This document shows positions 16,653-26,251 of a DNA stretch of 39,167 bases, piece by piece (the stretch's first letter is position 1; every line of letters begins with the position of its first letter). The DNA comes from an uncultured Clostridium sp. (lineage in GTDB: Bacteria > Bacillota > Clostridia > TANB77 > CAG-508), in assembly GCA_948435735.1 (NCBI GenBank), contig CAOJGX010000015.1, forward strand, positions 1 to 39,167, read 5' to 3'. Under the pieces are notes generated by a model that was not told the origin of the DNA, did not search any database, and saw only the letters and a list, made by a program, of their open reading frames with translations. The position numbers and the translations under genes were made by a program.

Positions 16653-17091
16653 CTATTTTTCTAGCATCATCGTAACAGGGCCATCATTTACTAAAGAAAC
16701 TTCCATATGTGCACCAAAAACGCCTTTTTGCACCTTTCTATTTTGTGTCTCGCATTGTTTTACAAAATATTCATATAATGCATTTGCCTGTTCTGGTCTT
16801 GCTGCATTTGTAAAACTTGGTCTATTACCAGAAGTACAATCAGCATATAAAGTAAACTGCGAAACAATTAACAATTCACCGTTAATCTCTTTTATTGACA
16901 AATTCATTTTATCGTTCTCATCTTCAAAAACACGCAAATTACATAATTTTTTAGCTAAAAAATCGGCTTCTTTCTCCGTATCCTCATGTGTGACACCACA
17001 CAAAACCAAAAATCCTTTTCCAATTTCTCCGAACGATTTTATTTTCTACCACAACTTTCGCATTTTTTACACGTTGAACTAACAATTTCAT
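16653..17091 (-). CDS. dtd: D-aminoacyl-tRNA deacylase, requires a +1 frameshift at CGG
   Basis: The zero frame starts at ATG 17091 (AGGAG site, 4 bases after the MBL gene) with [20 protein letters not shown], the standard DTD N-terminus, then meets CGG at codon 21 and soon stops. Skipping the C gives [20 protein letters not shown], exactly the family sequence, and the frame then runs to 16653 through the catalytic-pocket motifs SQFTLYADC and [13 protein letters not shown] and the gatekeeper segment NDGPVT. The combined protein has 145 residues, the normal family size. DTD removes D-amino acids, and Gly mischarged on tRNA-Ala, from tRNA. It ends the recJ-rel-MBL-dtd operon. The ORF track shows only the C-terminal part. 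Confidence 0.88.
17028..17031 (-). other. CGGA +1 frameshift site in dtd
   Basis: Context ATC GTT CGG AGA. Read as GTT (C) GGA GAA ATT GGA, it yields V-G-E-I-G, the conserved DTD sequence. No homopolymer is present here. Confidence 0.75.
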
Positions 17092-17095
17092 GGTT

Positions 17096-17749
17096 TTAAA
17101 ACTCCTTTTCTTTTAATTCTAAATAAATTGTCTTTTCATCTTGAATCATCGTGGTTTTTCCATGACCGGGATAGCAAATTGTTTCCTCTGGCAAAGTCAT
17201 TAACTTATCCGAAATAGAAGCCATAATTTCAACAAAACTGCCTGTTGGCAAATCGGTTCGACCCCAAGTTCCCGAAAAAAGTGTATCTCCTGTAAAAATT
17301 AGCCTTTCTTTTTCACAATATAAGCATACACTTCCCTTTGTATGGCCTGGTGTTGCAATTACTTTAAATTCTAACTCTCCAACATGAATTAAATCACCAT
17401 CATCTATTCTAGAATCTGCTTCTAGTTCTGGAATTTGCATATTAACATAATCAGCCAAGCTGATTTCTTTATTGTACAAACCTTCGCTATCGTCACGACT
17501 GATTAAAATCTTGCCACCTTTTTCATCTTTCAATCCGTGAATTCCGCCAATGTGATCAGCATGACAATGCGTTAAAAATATATATTTGATTTGGCTCACG
17601 TCTAAAATATTCAATACCTCAATTATTTTTTCTGGTTCTCCGCCAGGGTCAATCACCATTGCTTCTTTGGTGTTTTCGTCACATATGACATAGGTATTGG
17701 TTCGCAAATTAGGTTGACCTGTTTTTACTTGTAATCTTTTTAATATCAT
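17096..17749 (-). CDS. MBL-fold metallohydrolase (glyoxalase II-like)
   Basis: 217 residues with the full di-metal set: THCHADHIGG, GHTKGSVCLY, FTGDTLFSGTWGRTD and the final YPGHGKTT. This subgroup resembles hydroxyacylglutathione hydrolases but is shorter, lacking the C-terminal helical domain, and usually cleaves thioesters of unknown identity. It lies between rel and dtd, 24 bases after rel, a placement common in Firmicutes. Confidence 0.88.
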   Translation of the reverse strand: MILKRLQVKTGQPNLRTNTYVICDENTKEAMVIDPGGEPEKIIEVLNILDVSQIKYIFLTHCHADHIGGIHGLKDEKGGKILISRDDSEGLYNKEISLADYVNMQIPELEADSRIDDGDLIHVGELEFKVIATPGHTKGSVCLYCEKERLIFTGDTLFSGTWGRTDLPTGSFVEIMASISDKLMTLPEETICYPGHGKTTMIQDEKTIYLELKEKEF

Positions 17750-17773
17750 AATTTTCTCCCTATTCTTTCGTTT

Positions 17774-19976
17774 TTATCCCCTTTTTCGGTAGACATCATA
17801 CACGCTTTCTACCTTCATTAAAGACTTCATAAATCTGTTCAAATCGTCAATATCTGATGTTTCAATCGTCATTCCTAAAATGGCTGTTTCATCTCGATTG
17901 GTTCTTGTATTCACACCCATTAACTTTACTTTGTAATTTTCAACTTGTTTAATAACATCTCTTAGTAAACCACTTCTATCATTGGCAAAAATCTCAAGTT
18001 CAACATGGTAAGAAGCTTTTGCCTCTTCTGACCAAAATACATCAATCATTCGGTCTTCTTGACCTAGCAATTCTTGCACATTCACACAATCTTTACGATG
18101 TACCGAAACACCTCTCCCTCGTGTGATATAGCCCACAATTTCATCCCCCGGAAGCGGATTACAACATTTCGACAATTTTACCAAACAATTTTCAATTCCT
18201 TTTACATAAATACCACTCTTAGATGGCTTCCTTCGACTTGGTTTAGCCTGTGCTAATGCTTCAATTTTCTGTTCTAAATCCTCTTCTTCATGCTCTTTTC
18301 TATATTCCACTAGCAATCTAGCTATCACTTTTTTATCAGAAACTCCACCAAAGCCAATACTGGCATATAAATCATCGATTTCATTAAATTTATATTTGTC
18401 TAAAATCAGCTGCACCCATTCTGGTCTCAAAAGTTCTGCATTTTTCATGCCTAATTTTTTGATTTCTCGCTCAAGAATTTCTTTGCCTCTTTCGATATTC
18501 TCTGCTCTTTGCTCTTTCTTAAACCATTGATTAATACGTGTTTTGGCAGACGAACTTTTCACAAATTTGAGCCAATCTCGACTTGGGCCTTTTGGCACAT
18601 CAGAAGTCAAGATTTCTACAATATCACCACTATTTAATTGGGTAATAATTGGCATCATTTTACCATTGATTTTACAGCCAATCATTTTGTGACCAATTTG
18701 TTCATGCACGCTATAAGCAAAATCAATTGGTGTAGCATCCATTGGTAAGACTTTTATCATGCCTTTTGGAGTAAAAACATAGACTTCATCTTCAAATAAT
18801 TCTGTTTTTAACGTACGTAAAAATTCAATTGGATTTTCTGTATTTTTCTGCCATTCTAAGGCTTCTCTTAACCAAGCTAATTTATCATCATTAACCACAA
18901 CACTTTCTTTTTGACCACTGTTGCTTGCTTCTTTATACGCCCAATGTGCTGCAATACCAAATTCTGCGGTTTTATGCATGGCCCAAGTACGAATTTGCAC
19001 CTCGAAAGGAACACCTTTTGGTCCGAAGCAACGTTGTATGAATGGATTGATACATATTCGTTTTTGGCACGGCAATATAATCCTTAAATCTGCCTGGCAT
19101 CGGTGTATACATTTCATGTACAATACCAAGCGTAGCATAACAATCTCGAACATTGTCAACCAAAATTCGTAAGGCAAATAAATCATAAATTTGGTCTAAG
19201 CCCTTTTTATCTCGTTGCATTTTTTTGTAAATACTATACAAATGTTTTGCACGACCTGTAATTTCCACTTTGATATTTTGCTTAGCAATATTTTCCCCTA
19301 ACTCCTCTTTTATTTTGTTGATAAATGCTAAACGTTCCTCTCGCTTTTTAGCCAATTCCACCACAATTTCGTGATATGCCTCTGGATATAAATATTTAAA
19401 CGATAAATCCTCCAATTCCCATTTTAGCGAATAAATACCCAAACGATTTGCCAGTGGCGCATATAATTCCATTGTTTCTTTGGCATTGGCAATTTGCCTT
19501 TCTGGTGTTAAATATTTCAGTGTTCTCATATTATGCAAGCGGTCAGCTAACTTAATCAAAATAACACGAATGTCTTTTCCCATCGCAAGAAACATTTTTC
19601 TATAATTTTCAGCCTGTTTTTCCTCAATACTGGTAAAACGAATACTCCCTAACTTCGTAACACCTGCAACCATTTGTGCAATCGCTTCTCCAAATTCTTT
19701 AACCAAATCTTCATTTGTCAACTCTGTATCTTCTACGACATCATGCAATAAAGCAGCACATAATGTTTCATCATCCATTCCTAAATTGGCTAAAATAAAG
19801 GCAACATTCATCGGATGAATGATATAAGGTTCGCCAGACATTCTACATTGACTTCCATGTTTGGAATTGGCTAAATCATACGCTTTTTTGATTAAATCAA
19901 TATTGGCTTTATCGCCATAATTTTCAAGTTGTTTATCAATTATCTCTTCAATTGTGACATTTTTGACTTCTGTCAT
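17774..19976 (-). CDS. rel: Bifunctional (p)ppGpp synthetase/hydrolase, requires a +1 frameshift at CGG
   Basis: The zero frame (ATG 19976) encodes the HD hydrolase domain (HPMNVAFILANLGMDDETLC, ALLHDVVEDTE) and the first part of the synthetase domain up to YQSIHTTLL, then CGG at codon 318. Skipping the C continues GPKGVPFEVQIRTWAMHKTAEFGIAAHWAYKE, the expected synthetase sequence, followed by TGS (VYVFTPKGMIKVLP), zinc-finger (CCNPLPGDEIVG) and ACT (FANDRSGLLRDV) domains to 17774. The total is 733 residues, normal for Rel. Without the shift the product would keep the hydrolase but lose a complete synthetase and the ribosome-sensing half. It follows recJ by 33 bases. The ORF track splits it in two, and the N-terminus given there for the second piece is spurious. 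Confidence 0.92.
19022..19025 (-). other. CGGA +1 frameshift site in rel
   Basis: Context ACG TTG CTT CGG ACC. Read as CTT (C) GGA CCA AAA GGT, it yields T-L-L-G-P-K-G, matching the conserved Rel synthetase loop. Confidence 0.8.
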
Positions 19977-20009
19977 ACGTGTTACATCCTTTCCATTTCT
20001 AGGTAAACT

Positions 20010-21710
20010 TTATTGATACGACCTTCGCATATCTTTTATATTGATTTGTATACTTCTTGTGTTATTGAATTCGTTAATCTCAAGCATGCCAATAATATCA
20101 ACTTTATCGCCTAGCAAAAATTCATCTGCATAATGGCCTAAATTAAATCCGATGCCGTTCATCATATTCACACCATCTTGTATCGTTAATTTTAAATGTT
20201 TTCCTTCTACTAACGTACGAATGGAATCAATTTTCAAATTCTTCATTAGAAAAATCGGGACTTTATTGGAAGTTCCATACGGTTCTAATTCCATTAATTT
20301 CTCAACCATTTCTAAAGTTAATTCTTTGGCTGTGATTTCTTTATCAATCGAAATAATCGGAATAATTTGCTCTGTATGTGCTTCTTTTGCTCTTTTTTCA
20401 AGTTCTTCCGCAAATTGATCAAAATTTTTCTGATGAACCGTAACACCTACCGCCATTTCATGGCCTCCATATTTTTCCAAATAGCTACCTAAACGATGCA
20501 ATGCTTCGTGTAAATCAAAACCGGGAACACTTCTGCCAGAACCTTTGCCGATTCCATCTTCAAAACCAATTAGTACAGTTGGTTTAAAATACAATTCCGT
20601 TATCTTAGAAGCCACAATTCCAATCACTCCATGATGCCAGCCTTCTTTTCCAATGACAATGGTATTACGATTTTGCATTTGATTTTTCTCAATGATTTCT
20701 TTTGCTTCTTCAAAAATACGTTTTTCAATTTCTTGTCTGGTTTGATTATAAGCATTTAATTTTTCAGTAGTATCTCTTGCTTCCATCAAGTTTTCGGTCA
20801 TAAATAACTTGACAGCTTCTGTTTCGTAACCAATTCTGCCACACGCATTAATACGTGGTGCAATACCAAAAGAAACGGTTGTAGCATTTATCAAAGTATT
20901 TTTGCCGATATTAGCCTCTAGCAAACATTTTAGACCCAAACATCTTGTTTGTGCTACCAATTTTAGACCTAATTTAGAAATCACTCGATTTTCGTCTACC
21001 AATGGTACAATATCTGAGATGGTTCCAATACAGACAATATCTAAATATTTTAAATATTCTTTTTCTTCTAAACCAAGTCTTTGGCTTAAAGCTTGTGTTA
21101 ATTTGAAAACAACACCAACACCTGCTAAACCTTTGAATGGATATTCCGAATCTTTTCTTTTACAATCAATGACAGCAACTGCTTTTGGAATTTCATCTAA
21201 TGGCTCATGATGGTCTGTGACAATAACTTCCATCCCTAAAGAAGCCGCATAAGCAATCTCAGTCATTCCTGTAATGCCACAGTCTACCGTAATCATTAAT
21301 TGATATCCCTCTTCCTGAATTTTTCGGATTGCCTCTTGGTTTAAGCCATATCCTTCGTCTAATCGTTTGGGAATATAGTAACCAACATTCGTCATGCCTC
21401 TGTCTTTCAAAAACTTTTTTAGAACGGTAATACTGGTTACACCATCCACATCATAATCACCATAAATCATGATTTTTTCGTTTTTTTCGATGGCTGTTTG
21501 AATTCTATCAACAGCTTGTTTCATATCTGGCATTAAAAAGGGATCATGAAAATCCTTTCTTGTTGGTGCTAAAAATACTTCAATCTCTTTTTTATCAATA
21601 ATTCCTCTGTTCACTAGCAAAGTTGCCATTAGTTCTGATACTTTATTTTCCCCCGCGATTTTTTTTACTAATTCTGCATCATACTCACAAATCTCCCATT
21701 TTTTATTCAT
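20010..21710 (-). CDS. recJ: Single-stranded-DNA-specific exonuclease RecJ
   Basis: 566 residues, the length of the compact RecJ forms. DHH-family motifs are present: IYGDYDVDGVTS, the ITVDCGITG strand, VTDHHEPLDEIP and the DHHA1 motif GKGSGRSVPGFDLHEAL with GGHEMAVG. A C-terminal OB-fold domain follows. RecJ degrades 5'-ended single strands in RecF-pathway and mismatch repair. It is the first gene of the recJ-rel-MBL-dtd operon, with its own promoter and an AGGAG site before ATG 21710. Confidence 0.95.
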   Translation of the reverse strand: MNKKWEICEYDAELVKKIAGENKVSELMATLLVNRGIIDKKEIEVFLAPTRKDFHDPFLMPDMKQAVDRIQTAIEKNEKIMIYGDYDVDGVTSITVLKKFLKDRGMTNVGYYIPKRLDEGYGLNQEAIRKIQEEGYQLMITVDCGITGMTEIAYAASLGMEVIVTDHHEPLDEIPKAVAVIDCKRKDSEYPFKGLAGVGVVFKLTQALSQRLGLEEKEYLKYLDIVCIGTISDIVPLVDENRVISKLGLKLVAQTRCLGLKCLLEANIGKNTLINATTVSFGIAPRINACGRIGYETEAVKLFMTENLMEARDTTEKLNAYNQTRQEIEKRIFEEAKEIIEKNQMQNRNTIVIGKEGWHHGVIGIVASKITELYFKPTVLIGFEDGIGKGSGRSVPGFDLHEALHRLGSYLEKYGGHEMAVGVTVHQKNFDQFAEELEKRAKEAHTEQIIPIISIDKEITAKELTLEMVEKLMELEPYGTSNKVPIFLMKNLKIDSIRTLVEGKHLKLTIQDGVNMMNGIGFNLGHYADEFLLGDKVDIIGMLEINEFNNTRSIQINIKDMRRSYQ

Positions 21711-21741
21711 CTAATTTCTCCTAAATTAACCATTTGCCTTT

Positions 21742-21770
21742 ATTATATAACATCTGACTTTAATTGGCAA
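21742..21770 (-). promoter_or_regulatory. Sigma-A promoter of the recJ-rel operon
   Basis: TTGCCA, 17-base spacer, TATAAT on the minus strand, 32 bases before the recJ ATG. Confidence 0.7.
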
Positions 21771-21996
21771 TTCCTTTTGGCAAAAACATGAAGATTTTTC
21801 TTGTTTTATTTGTCTAATTCTGATGTCATTATTTTTAAGCTTCTCTTTTAAAAAATCTGAAAAGCCCCTAGGAACGTTTTAGAGGCATTTTAAGAAGGTT
21901 TCGGTTTCAGTGGTGTTTTATATCTACTTTCGTAATAAGATGGTCTTAAAAACGATTCTAACACCTCGTCAAAAAAATGATTTTTCCGATGTTATA

Positions 21997-22095
21997 CCTT
22001 TTTATATGTCTAGAACACACAGAAATATGGTTTTTTGGCGTTTATTCTCATTTTTAATGATTTTTCTCAATTTTTTGAAAAAAATCGCTTAAAAT
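21997..22095. repeat. 99-bp dispersed intergenic repeat, copy 1
   Basis: It aligns without gaps, at roughly 75% identity by eye, to 33205-33303. Shared blocks are CCTTTTTATA at the start, GGCGTTTAT in the middle, TTTTTCTC, and a GCTTAAAAT end. The overlapping 60-residue ORF (21910) has no ribosome binding site and is not conserved in copy 2, so it is not called. The rest of 21771-22160 holds only AT-rich sequence and a weak hairpin near 21864-21893. Confidence 0.6.
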
Positions 22096-22160
22096 GGGTT
22101 CTGGGATATTTATCAAAAATGATGAACGTTAAATTTTCTCACTTTTTCAGTTTTTATTTC

Positions 22161-22189
22161 TTGCATAAAAAAATAAATCATGTTATAAT
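22161..22189 (+). promoter_or_regulatory. Sigma-A promoter of the 39-residue peptide gene
   Basis: TTGCAT, exactly 17 bases, TATAAT on the plus strand, 90 bases upstream of the small start codon. Confidence 0.8.
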
Positions 22190-22210
22190 TTAAACATTAT
22201 TATCTTGAAA

Positions 22211-22230
22211 CTTTACTCATTCGAGTAAAG
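22211..22230 (+). promoter_or_regulatory. Leader hairpin of the 39-residue peptide gene
   Basis: CTTTACTC ATTC GAGTAAAG forms a perfect 8-bp stem with a four-base loop about 15 bases after the expected transcription start. It could be a binding site, a stability element or an RNA switch; no known riboswitch is recognised. Confidence 0.55.
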
Positions 22231-22279
22231 AATTTCCAGTTCTAACATTTTTATTAACTCTTGAAAGGAGGTGATAAGA

Positions 22280-22399
22280 ATGCGTAAACATAACTTTATA
22301 CATAAGAAAAAAGTCAAAAAAGGCATATTACCAAAATTACATCTACTGTTTTCAACGATTAAAAATTTCTTAGACATTTTAACATACTTTTTTGGCTAA
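22280..22399 (+). CDS. 39-residue cationic, amphipathic small protein
   Basis: Too short for the ORF track but fully equipped: promoter at 22161, the best ribosome binding site in the window (AAAGGAGGTGAT, 5 bases before ATG), and a strong terminator 4 bases after the TAA. The peptide begins MRKHNFIHKKKVKKGILPKL and ends in a hydrophobic stretch (LLFSTIKNFLDILTYFFG). A basic head and aromatic/aliphatic tail suggest membrane or nucleic-acid contact. It could be a type I toxin, a small membrane regulator, a secreted peptide or a leader. No family is recognised. Confidence 0.75.
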   Translation: MRKHNFIHKKKVKKGILPKLHLLFSTIKNFLDILTYFFG

Positions 22400-22402
22400 A
22401 TA

Positions 22403-22437
22403 AAAACAGGTAGTACAGCACACTACCTGTTTTTTTC
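22403..22437 (+). terminator. Rho-independent terminator of the small-peptide unit
   Basis: AAAACAGGTAGT/ACTACCTGTTTT stem of 12 bp, 7-base loop, then a T-run. It also faces the 3' end of serS. Confidence 0.9.
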
Positions 22438-22514
22438 TTTTTTTATAACGCATAAACATAACTATATTTATTTAACAAACTCATTATACACATATTTCCA
22501 AACTTTGTCAAGCC

Positions 22515-23801
22515 TCAATTGCTCTTCTCTAACTTTTTCTTTCCCCCCATATATTTCCACAAAACTTCTGGAAGATCCACACTTCCATCTGCTTGATAGT
22601 GATTTTCCAAAAATGCAATTAACATTCTTGGTGGCGCAACAACTGTATTATTCAAAGTATGTGGCAAATAATTTTCTTTCTCCCCTTTGACACGAATTCC
22701 TAAACGTCTACTTTGGGCATCTGTTAAATTTGAACAGCTTCCCACTTCAAAATATTTTTGTTGTCTTGGACTCCAAGCCTCAACATCCACACTTTTTGCC
22801 TTCAAATCTGCCAAATCTCCACTACAACATTCCAACGTTCTGACTGGAATTTCCAAACTTCTAAATAATTCAACCGTATATTGCCACATTTTATCATACC
22901 ACAGATAACTTTCTTCTGGCTCACACACAACAATCATTTCCTGCTTCTCAAATTGATGAATTCGATATACCCCTCTTTCTTCAATGCCATGTGCCCCTTT
23001 TTCCTTTCTAAAACATGGTGAATACGAAGTCATTGTATAGGGTAAATTTTCTTTTTTCAAAATCTGACCTTTGAATTTTCCAATCATCGAATGTTCACTT
23101 GTACCAATCAAATATAAATCTTCGCCTTCGATTTTATACATCATGGCATCCATTTCTTCAAAACTCATAACGCCTGTTACCACATCAGAACGAATCATGA
23201 ATGGTGGAATACAGTACGTAAACCCTTTTTCAATCATAAAATCACGTGCATACGTAATAATGGCAGAATGAAGCTGGGCGATATCACCAACTAGATAATA
23301 AAAACCATTTCCAGCCACACGGCGTGCACTGTCTAAATCTAATCCAGATAAATTTTCCATGATTTCCGCATGATACGGAATTTCATAATCTGGCACAACT
23401 GGCTCTCCATATTTTTGAACTTCGACATTTTCACTATCATCTTTTCCAATTGGTACAGATTCGTGCATGATGTTAGGAATTTTCATCATGATTTCATTTA
23501 CTTTTTGGCGATACTCTGTTTCTAACTTTTCGTTTTCTGTCAATTCTTCATTAATCGCACTTACTTTTGCTTTGATGGCTTCTGCTTCTTCTTTTTTTCC
23601 TTCACTCATCAATTTTCCAATTTCTTTGCTATATAAATTTCTATTTTGACGCAATTCATCACCTTTTACAATCAATTCTCTTGCTTTTTTGTCAAGTTCA
23701 ATCACTTCATCCACTAATTTTAATTTGTGCATTTGGAATTTTTTCTGGATATTTTCTTTCACTGTTTGTGGATTTTCTCTTAAAAATTTAATATCTATCA
23801 T
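22515..23801 (-). CDS. serS: Seryl-tRNA synthetase
   Basis: 428 residues. An N-terminal coiled-coil tRNA-binding arm (about 25-105, KAREL...NRNLYSKEIGKL) is followed by a class II core with motif 2 (SYSPCFRKEKGAHGIEERGVYRIHQFEKQE) and motif 3 (NNTVVAPPRMLIAFLENH). It charges tRNA-Ser with serine. It is second in an operon behind a DUF1653 gene, 16 bases away, under a serine-type T-box. Confidence 0.96.
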   Translation of the reverse strand: MIDIKFLRENPQTVKENIQKKFQMHKLKLVDEVIELDKKARELIVKGDELRQNRNLYSKEIGKLMSEGKKEEAEAIKAKVSAINEELTENEKLETEYRQKVNEIMMKIPNIMHESVPIGKDDSENVEVQKYGEPVVPDYEIPYHAEIMENLSGLDLDSARRVAGNGFYYLVGDIAQLHSAIITYARDFMIEKGFTYCIPPFMIRSDVVTGVMSFEEMDAMMYKIEGEDLYLIGTSEHSMIGKFKGQILKKENLPYTMTSYSPCFRKEKGAHGIEERGVYRIHQFEKQEMIVVCEPEESYLWYDKMWQYTVELFRSLEIPVRTLECCSGDLADLKAKSVDVEAWSPRQQKYFEVGSCSNLTDAQSRRLGIRVKGEKENYLPHTLNNTVVAPPRMLIAFLENHYQADGSVDLPEVLWKYMGGKKKLEKSN

Positions 23802-23817
23802 CGTTTTCCTCCTTTTT

Positions 23818-24075
23818 TTATTTTGTAAAATCTTTTTCCAAATCTGTCACCAATTCAAATCTGTGTTTTTGACCCGTTATATTATCAGGTCTTTCTGGAA
23901 TTTCTTCTAGAAACATTTTCTCGCATCTTACCCAAATTTGTGAGTCCATTCTATTATAAATTGGCTTGTAAACAACAATTCTTTCCTTCGTTTCGGAATC
24001 TAATGCAACATTCTCGACAAAATAATAATTTCCCTTAAAGTGACGATATACTTTCCCTATTTTTACTTCTTCCAT
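23818..24075 (-). CDS. DUF1653 protein
   Basis: 85 residues matching the DUF1653 pattern: GKVYRHFKGNYYFVENVAL, then VVYKPIYN and WVRCEKMFLEEI. Function unknown; members are small cytoplasmic proteins. GGAGGT-type site before the ATG. It is the first gene after the T-box and therefore controlled by serine-tRNA charging with serS. Confidence 0.85.
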   Translation of the reverse strand: MEEVKIGKVYRHFKGNYYFVENVALDSETKERIVVYKPIYNRMDSQIWVRCEKMFLEEIPERPDNITGQKHRFELVTDLEKDFTK

Positions 24076-24114
24076 TTTCTACCTCCTATCTTTATTTTAT
24101 ATACAAAAGCACCC

Positions 24115-24322
24115 CCATGCAAAAACTGTATAAGGGCGTTATAAACGCGGTACCACCTTACTTTATCACTTTTTTCTTGCTATAACCTGCAAGTAATCGG
24201 CCTAGTTTGCTAGGAAGCTTCCCTTAAGTAGATTTCATAAAACGTTTTTATCTGCTCACACCTACCGCAGATTCTCTTAGAAAAACTGTTTTTATTACTT
24301 AGTTTAAGGTCAAATGCTATTT
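24115..24322 (-). ncRNA. T-box leader of the serS operon (serine specifier)
   Basis: On the minus strand the invariant T-box AAGGTGGTACCGCG is present, followed by the competing terminator (GCGTTTATAACGCCCTTATA, then T5). Stem I elements lie upstream: AGAGA near 24277, then CGGTAGGTGTGAGCAGA, and the specifier region ATGAAATCTACTT. Reading AA-TCT-A in the specifier loop gives UCU, a serine codon, which fits serS. Uncharged tRNA-Ser should bind and block termination. The specifier choice is by eye; the T-box itself is certain. Confidence 0.93.
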
Positions 24323-24327
24323 TTTAT

Positions 24328-24356
24328 ATTATAAAATAAAATGGTTGTTGTGTCAA
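24328..24356 (-). promoter_or_regulatory. Sigma-A promoter of the T-box/serS operon
   Basis: TTGACA, 17-base spacer, TATAAT on the minus strand, just upstream of the T-box leader and 17 bases from the end of lepA. Confidence 0.85.
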
Positions 24357-24372
24357 GTGTTTTTTGGTTCTC

Positions 24373-26187
24373 TTATCCTTCATCATTTAGCTTTAATACC
24401 GCCAAAAATGCCTCCTGTGGTACCTGTACGTTTCCAATTTCACGCATTTTCTTTTTACCACGTTTTTGTTTTTCTAACAATTTCTTTTTTCTGGTAATAT
24501 CACCACCATAACACTTGGCTAAAACATCTTTTCTCATCGCAGAAATCGTTTCTCTGGCAATGATTTTCCCGCCTACTACTGCTTGAATCGGTACTTCAAA
24601 TAATTGCCTTGGTATAACGGTTTTTAGTTTTTCTGCCATTTTGCGGCCACGTTCATAGCTTGAATCCTTATGAACAATAAACGATAATGCATCCACTGCT
24701 TCATTGTTGATATGCAAATCAAGTTTAACTAATTCTGCTTTTCGATATTCTTTGAATTCGTAATCAACAGAGGCATAGCCTTTGGTTTTGGATTTTATGG
24801 TGTCAAAAAAGTCATAGATAATTTCGTTGAGTGGTAAATCGTATTCTAGGGTGACTCTTGTTTCATCTAAATAACGCATATCGACATACGTTCCACGTCT
24901 TTCTTGACAGACATTCATGACATTCCCAACAAATTCTTTCGGTATCATAATCTCAGCTTTCATGATTGGTTCTTCCATCATGCGAATTTCAGTACTTGGC
25001 GGTAAATCAACTGGATTGTATAGTTCTATGACTTCTCCATTGGTTTTATGCACTTTATAAATAACGGATGGTGCTGTGGTAATCAGGCCAATATCGAATT
25101 CGCGTTCTAGTCTTTCGATGACAATTTCTAAATGTAAAAGACCTAAAAAACCACATCGAAAACCAAATCCTAAAGCTGCTGAGGTTTCTGGTTCATAATT
25201 TAAGGCGGCATCGTTTAATTTTAGTTTTTCTAAAGCTTCTTTTAATGGCTCATATTCGCTTCCGTCAACGGGATACATGCCACAATATACCATAGAATTG
25301 GCCTTTTTGTAGCCCGGTAAGGCTTCTGGTGCTGGATTGTTTTTTAAGGTAATGGTGTCACCAACATGTAAATCAGAAACGGTTTTGACACTGGCTGAAA
25401 TATAGCCAACTTCACCAGCTTTTAGTTCGTTGGTTGGCTCGTAGCTTCCTGCTTTAAAATATCCCACTTCTGTTACAGTGAAAATTTTTCCTGTTGCCAT
25501 AAATAAAATCTCGTCATTGGGTTGGATGCATCCGTTTTTGATGCGAACATAGCTTAGGGCACCTTTGTAATTGTCATAAACTGAATCGAATATTAAGGCT
25601 TGCAAGGGGGCTTCAGAATCTCCAGAAGGTGCTGGAATGTCGGTTACAATTCTTTCTAGCACTTCGTCTACGTTTAAGCCTGTTTTGGCAGAAATGCAGG
25701 GAGCATCCATGGCTGGAATGCCGATAATTTCTTCAATTTCGGCTTTGACTTCGTCTGGTCTTGCGTTTGGCAAATCGACTTTATTGATGACCGGTAAAAT
25801 TTCTAAATTGTCGTCTAATGCTAAATAGACATTAGCAAGTGTTTGTGCCTCAACACCTTGTGTGCTATCAACAACCAAAATGGCACCTTCACAAGCAGCT
25901 AAACTTCTGGACACTTCATAATTGAAGTCGACATGACCTGGTGTGTCGATTAAGTTAAATTCATAGGTTTGACCGTCTTTTGCAGTATAGCTCATTTTTA
26001 CGGCTTGGGATTTGATGGTGATACCTCGTTCACGCTCAATGTCCATATTGTCTAGGACTTGGGCTTCCATTTCGCGCTGGGATAGGGCTCCTGTCATTTC
26101 GATGATGCGATCGGCTAGGGTTGATTTGCCGTGGTCGATGTGTGCAATGATGCTGAAATTTCTGATTTGGTTTTGTTTGTTTTGCAA
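24373..26187 (-). CDS. lepA: Translation elongation factor 4 (LepA), TTG start
   Basis: 604 residues, family length. GTPase motifs are in order: [10 protein letters not shown] (G1), [10 protein letters not shown] (G2), DTPGHVDF (G3), NKVDLP (G4). The EF4-specific C-terminal domain includes [20 protein letters not shown]. It back-translocates or rescues stalled ribosomes and can associate with the membrane. The start codon is TTG (CAA at 26185-26187 on plus) with GGAGG 8 bases upstream; the next ATG is far inside the GTPase domain. Confidence 0.95.
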   Translation of the reverse strand: MQNKQNQIRNFSIIAHIDHGKSTLADRIIEMTGALSQREMEAQVLDNMDIERERGITIKSQAVKMSYTAKDGQTYEFNLIDTPGHVDFNYEVSRSLAACEGAILVVDSTQGVEAQTLANVYLALDDNLEILPVINKVDLPNARPDEVKAEIEEIIGIPAMDAPCISAKTGLNVDEVLERIVTDIPAPSGDSEAPLQALIFDSVYDNYKGALSYVRIKNGCIQPNDEILFMATGKIFTVTEVGYFKAGSYEPTNELKAGEVGYISASVKTVSDLHVGDTITLKNNPAPEALPGYKKANSMVYCGMYPVDGSEYEPLKEALEKLKLNDAALNYEPETSAALGFGFRCGFLGLLHLEIVIERLEREFDIGLITTAPSVIYKVHKTNGEVIELYNPVDLPPSTEIRMMEEPIMKAEIMIPKEFVGNVMNVCQERRGTYVDMRYLDETRVTLEYDLPLNEIIYDFFDTIKSKTKGYASVDYEFKEYRKAELVKLDLHINNEAVDALSFIVHKDSSYERGRKMAEKLKTVIPRQLFEVPIQAVVGGKIIARETISAMRKDVLAKCYGGDITRKKKLLEKQKRGKKKMREIGNVQVPQEAFLAVLKLNDEG

Positions 26188-26251
26188 GTTTTTTTCCTCC
26201 GTTTTTGGTTTTGTATTATTATACTGTATTTTTTGTGTTTTGGCAAGAGGA

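Noticed and set aside
21910-22092. 60-aa plus ORF in the dispersed repeat
   Set aside because: No RBS, and the frame is not kept in the second repeat copy.
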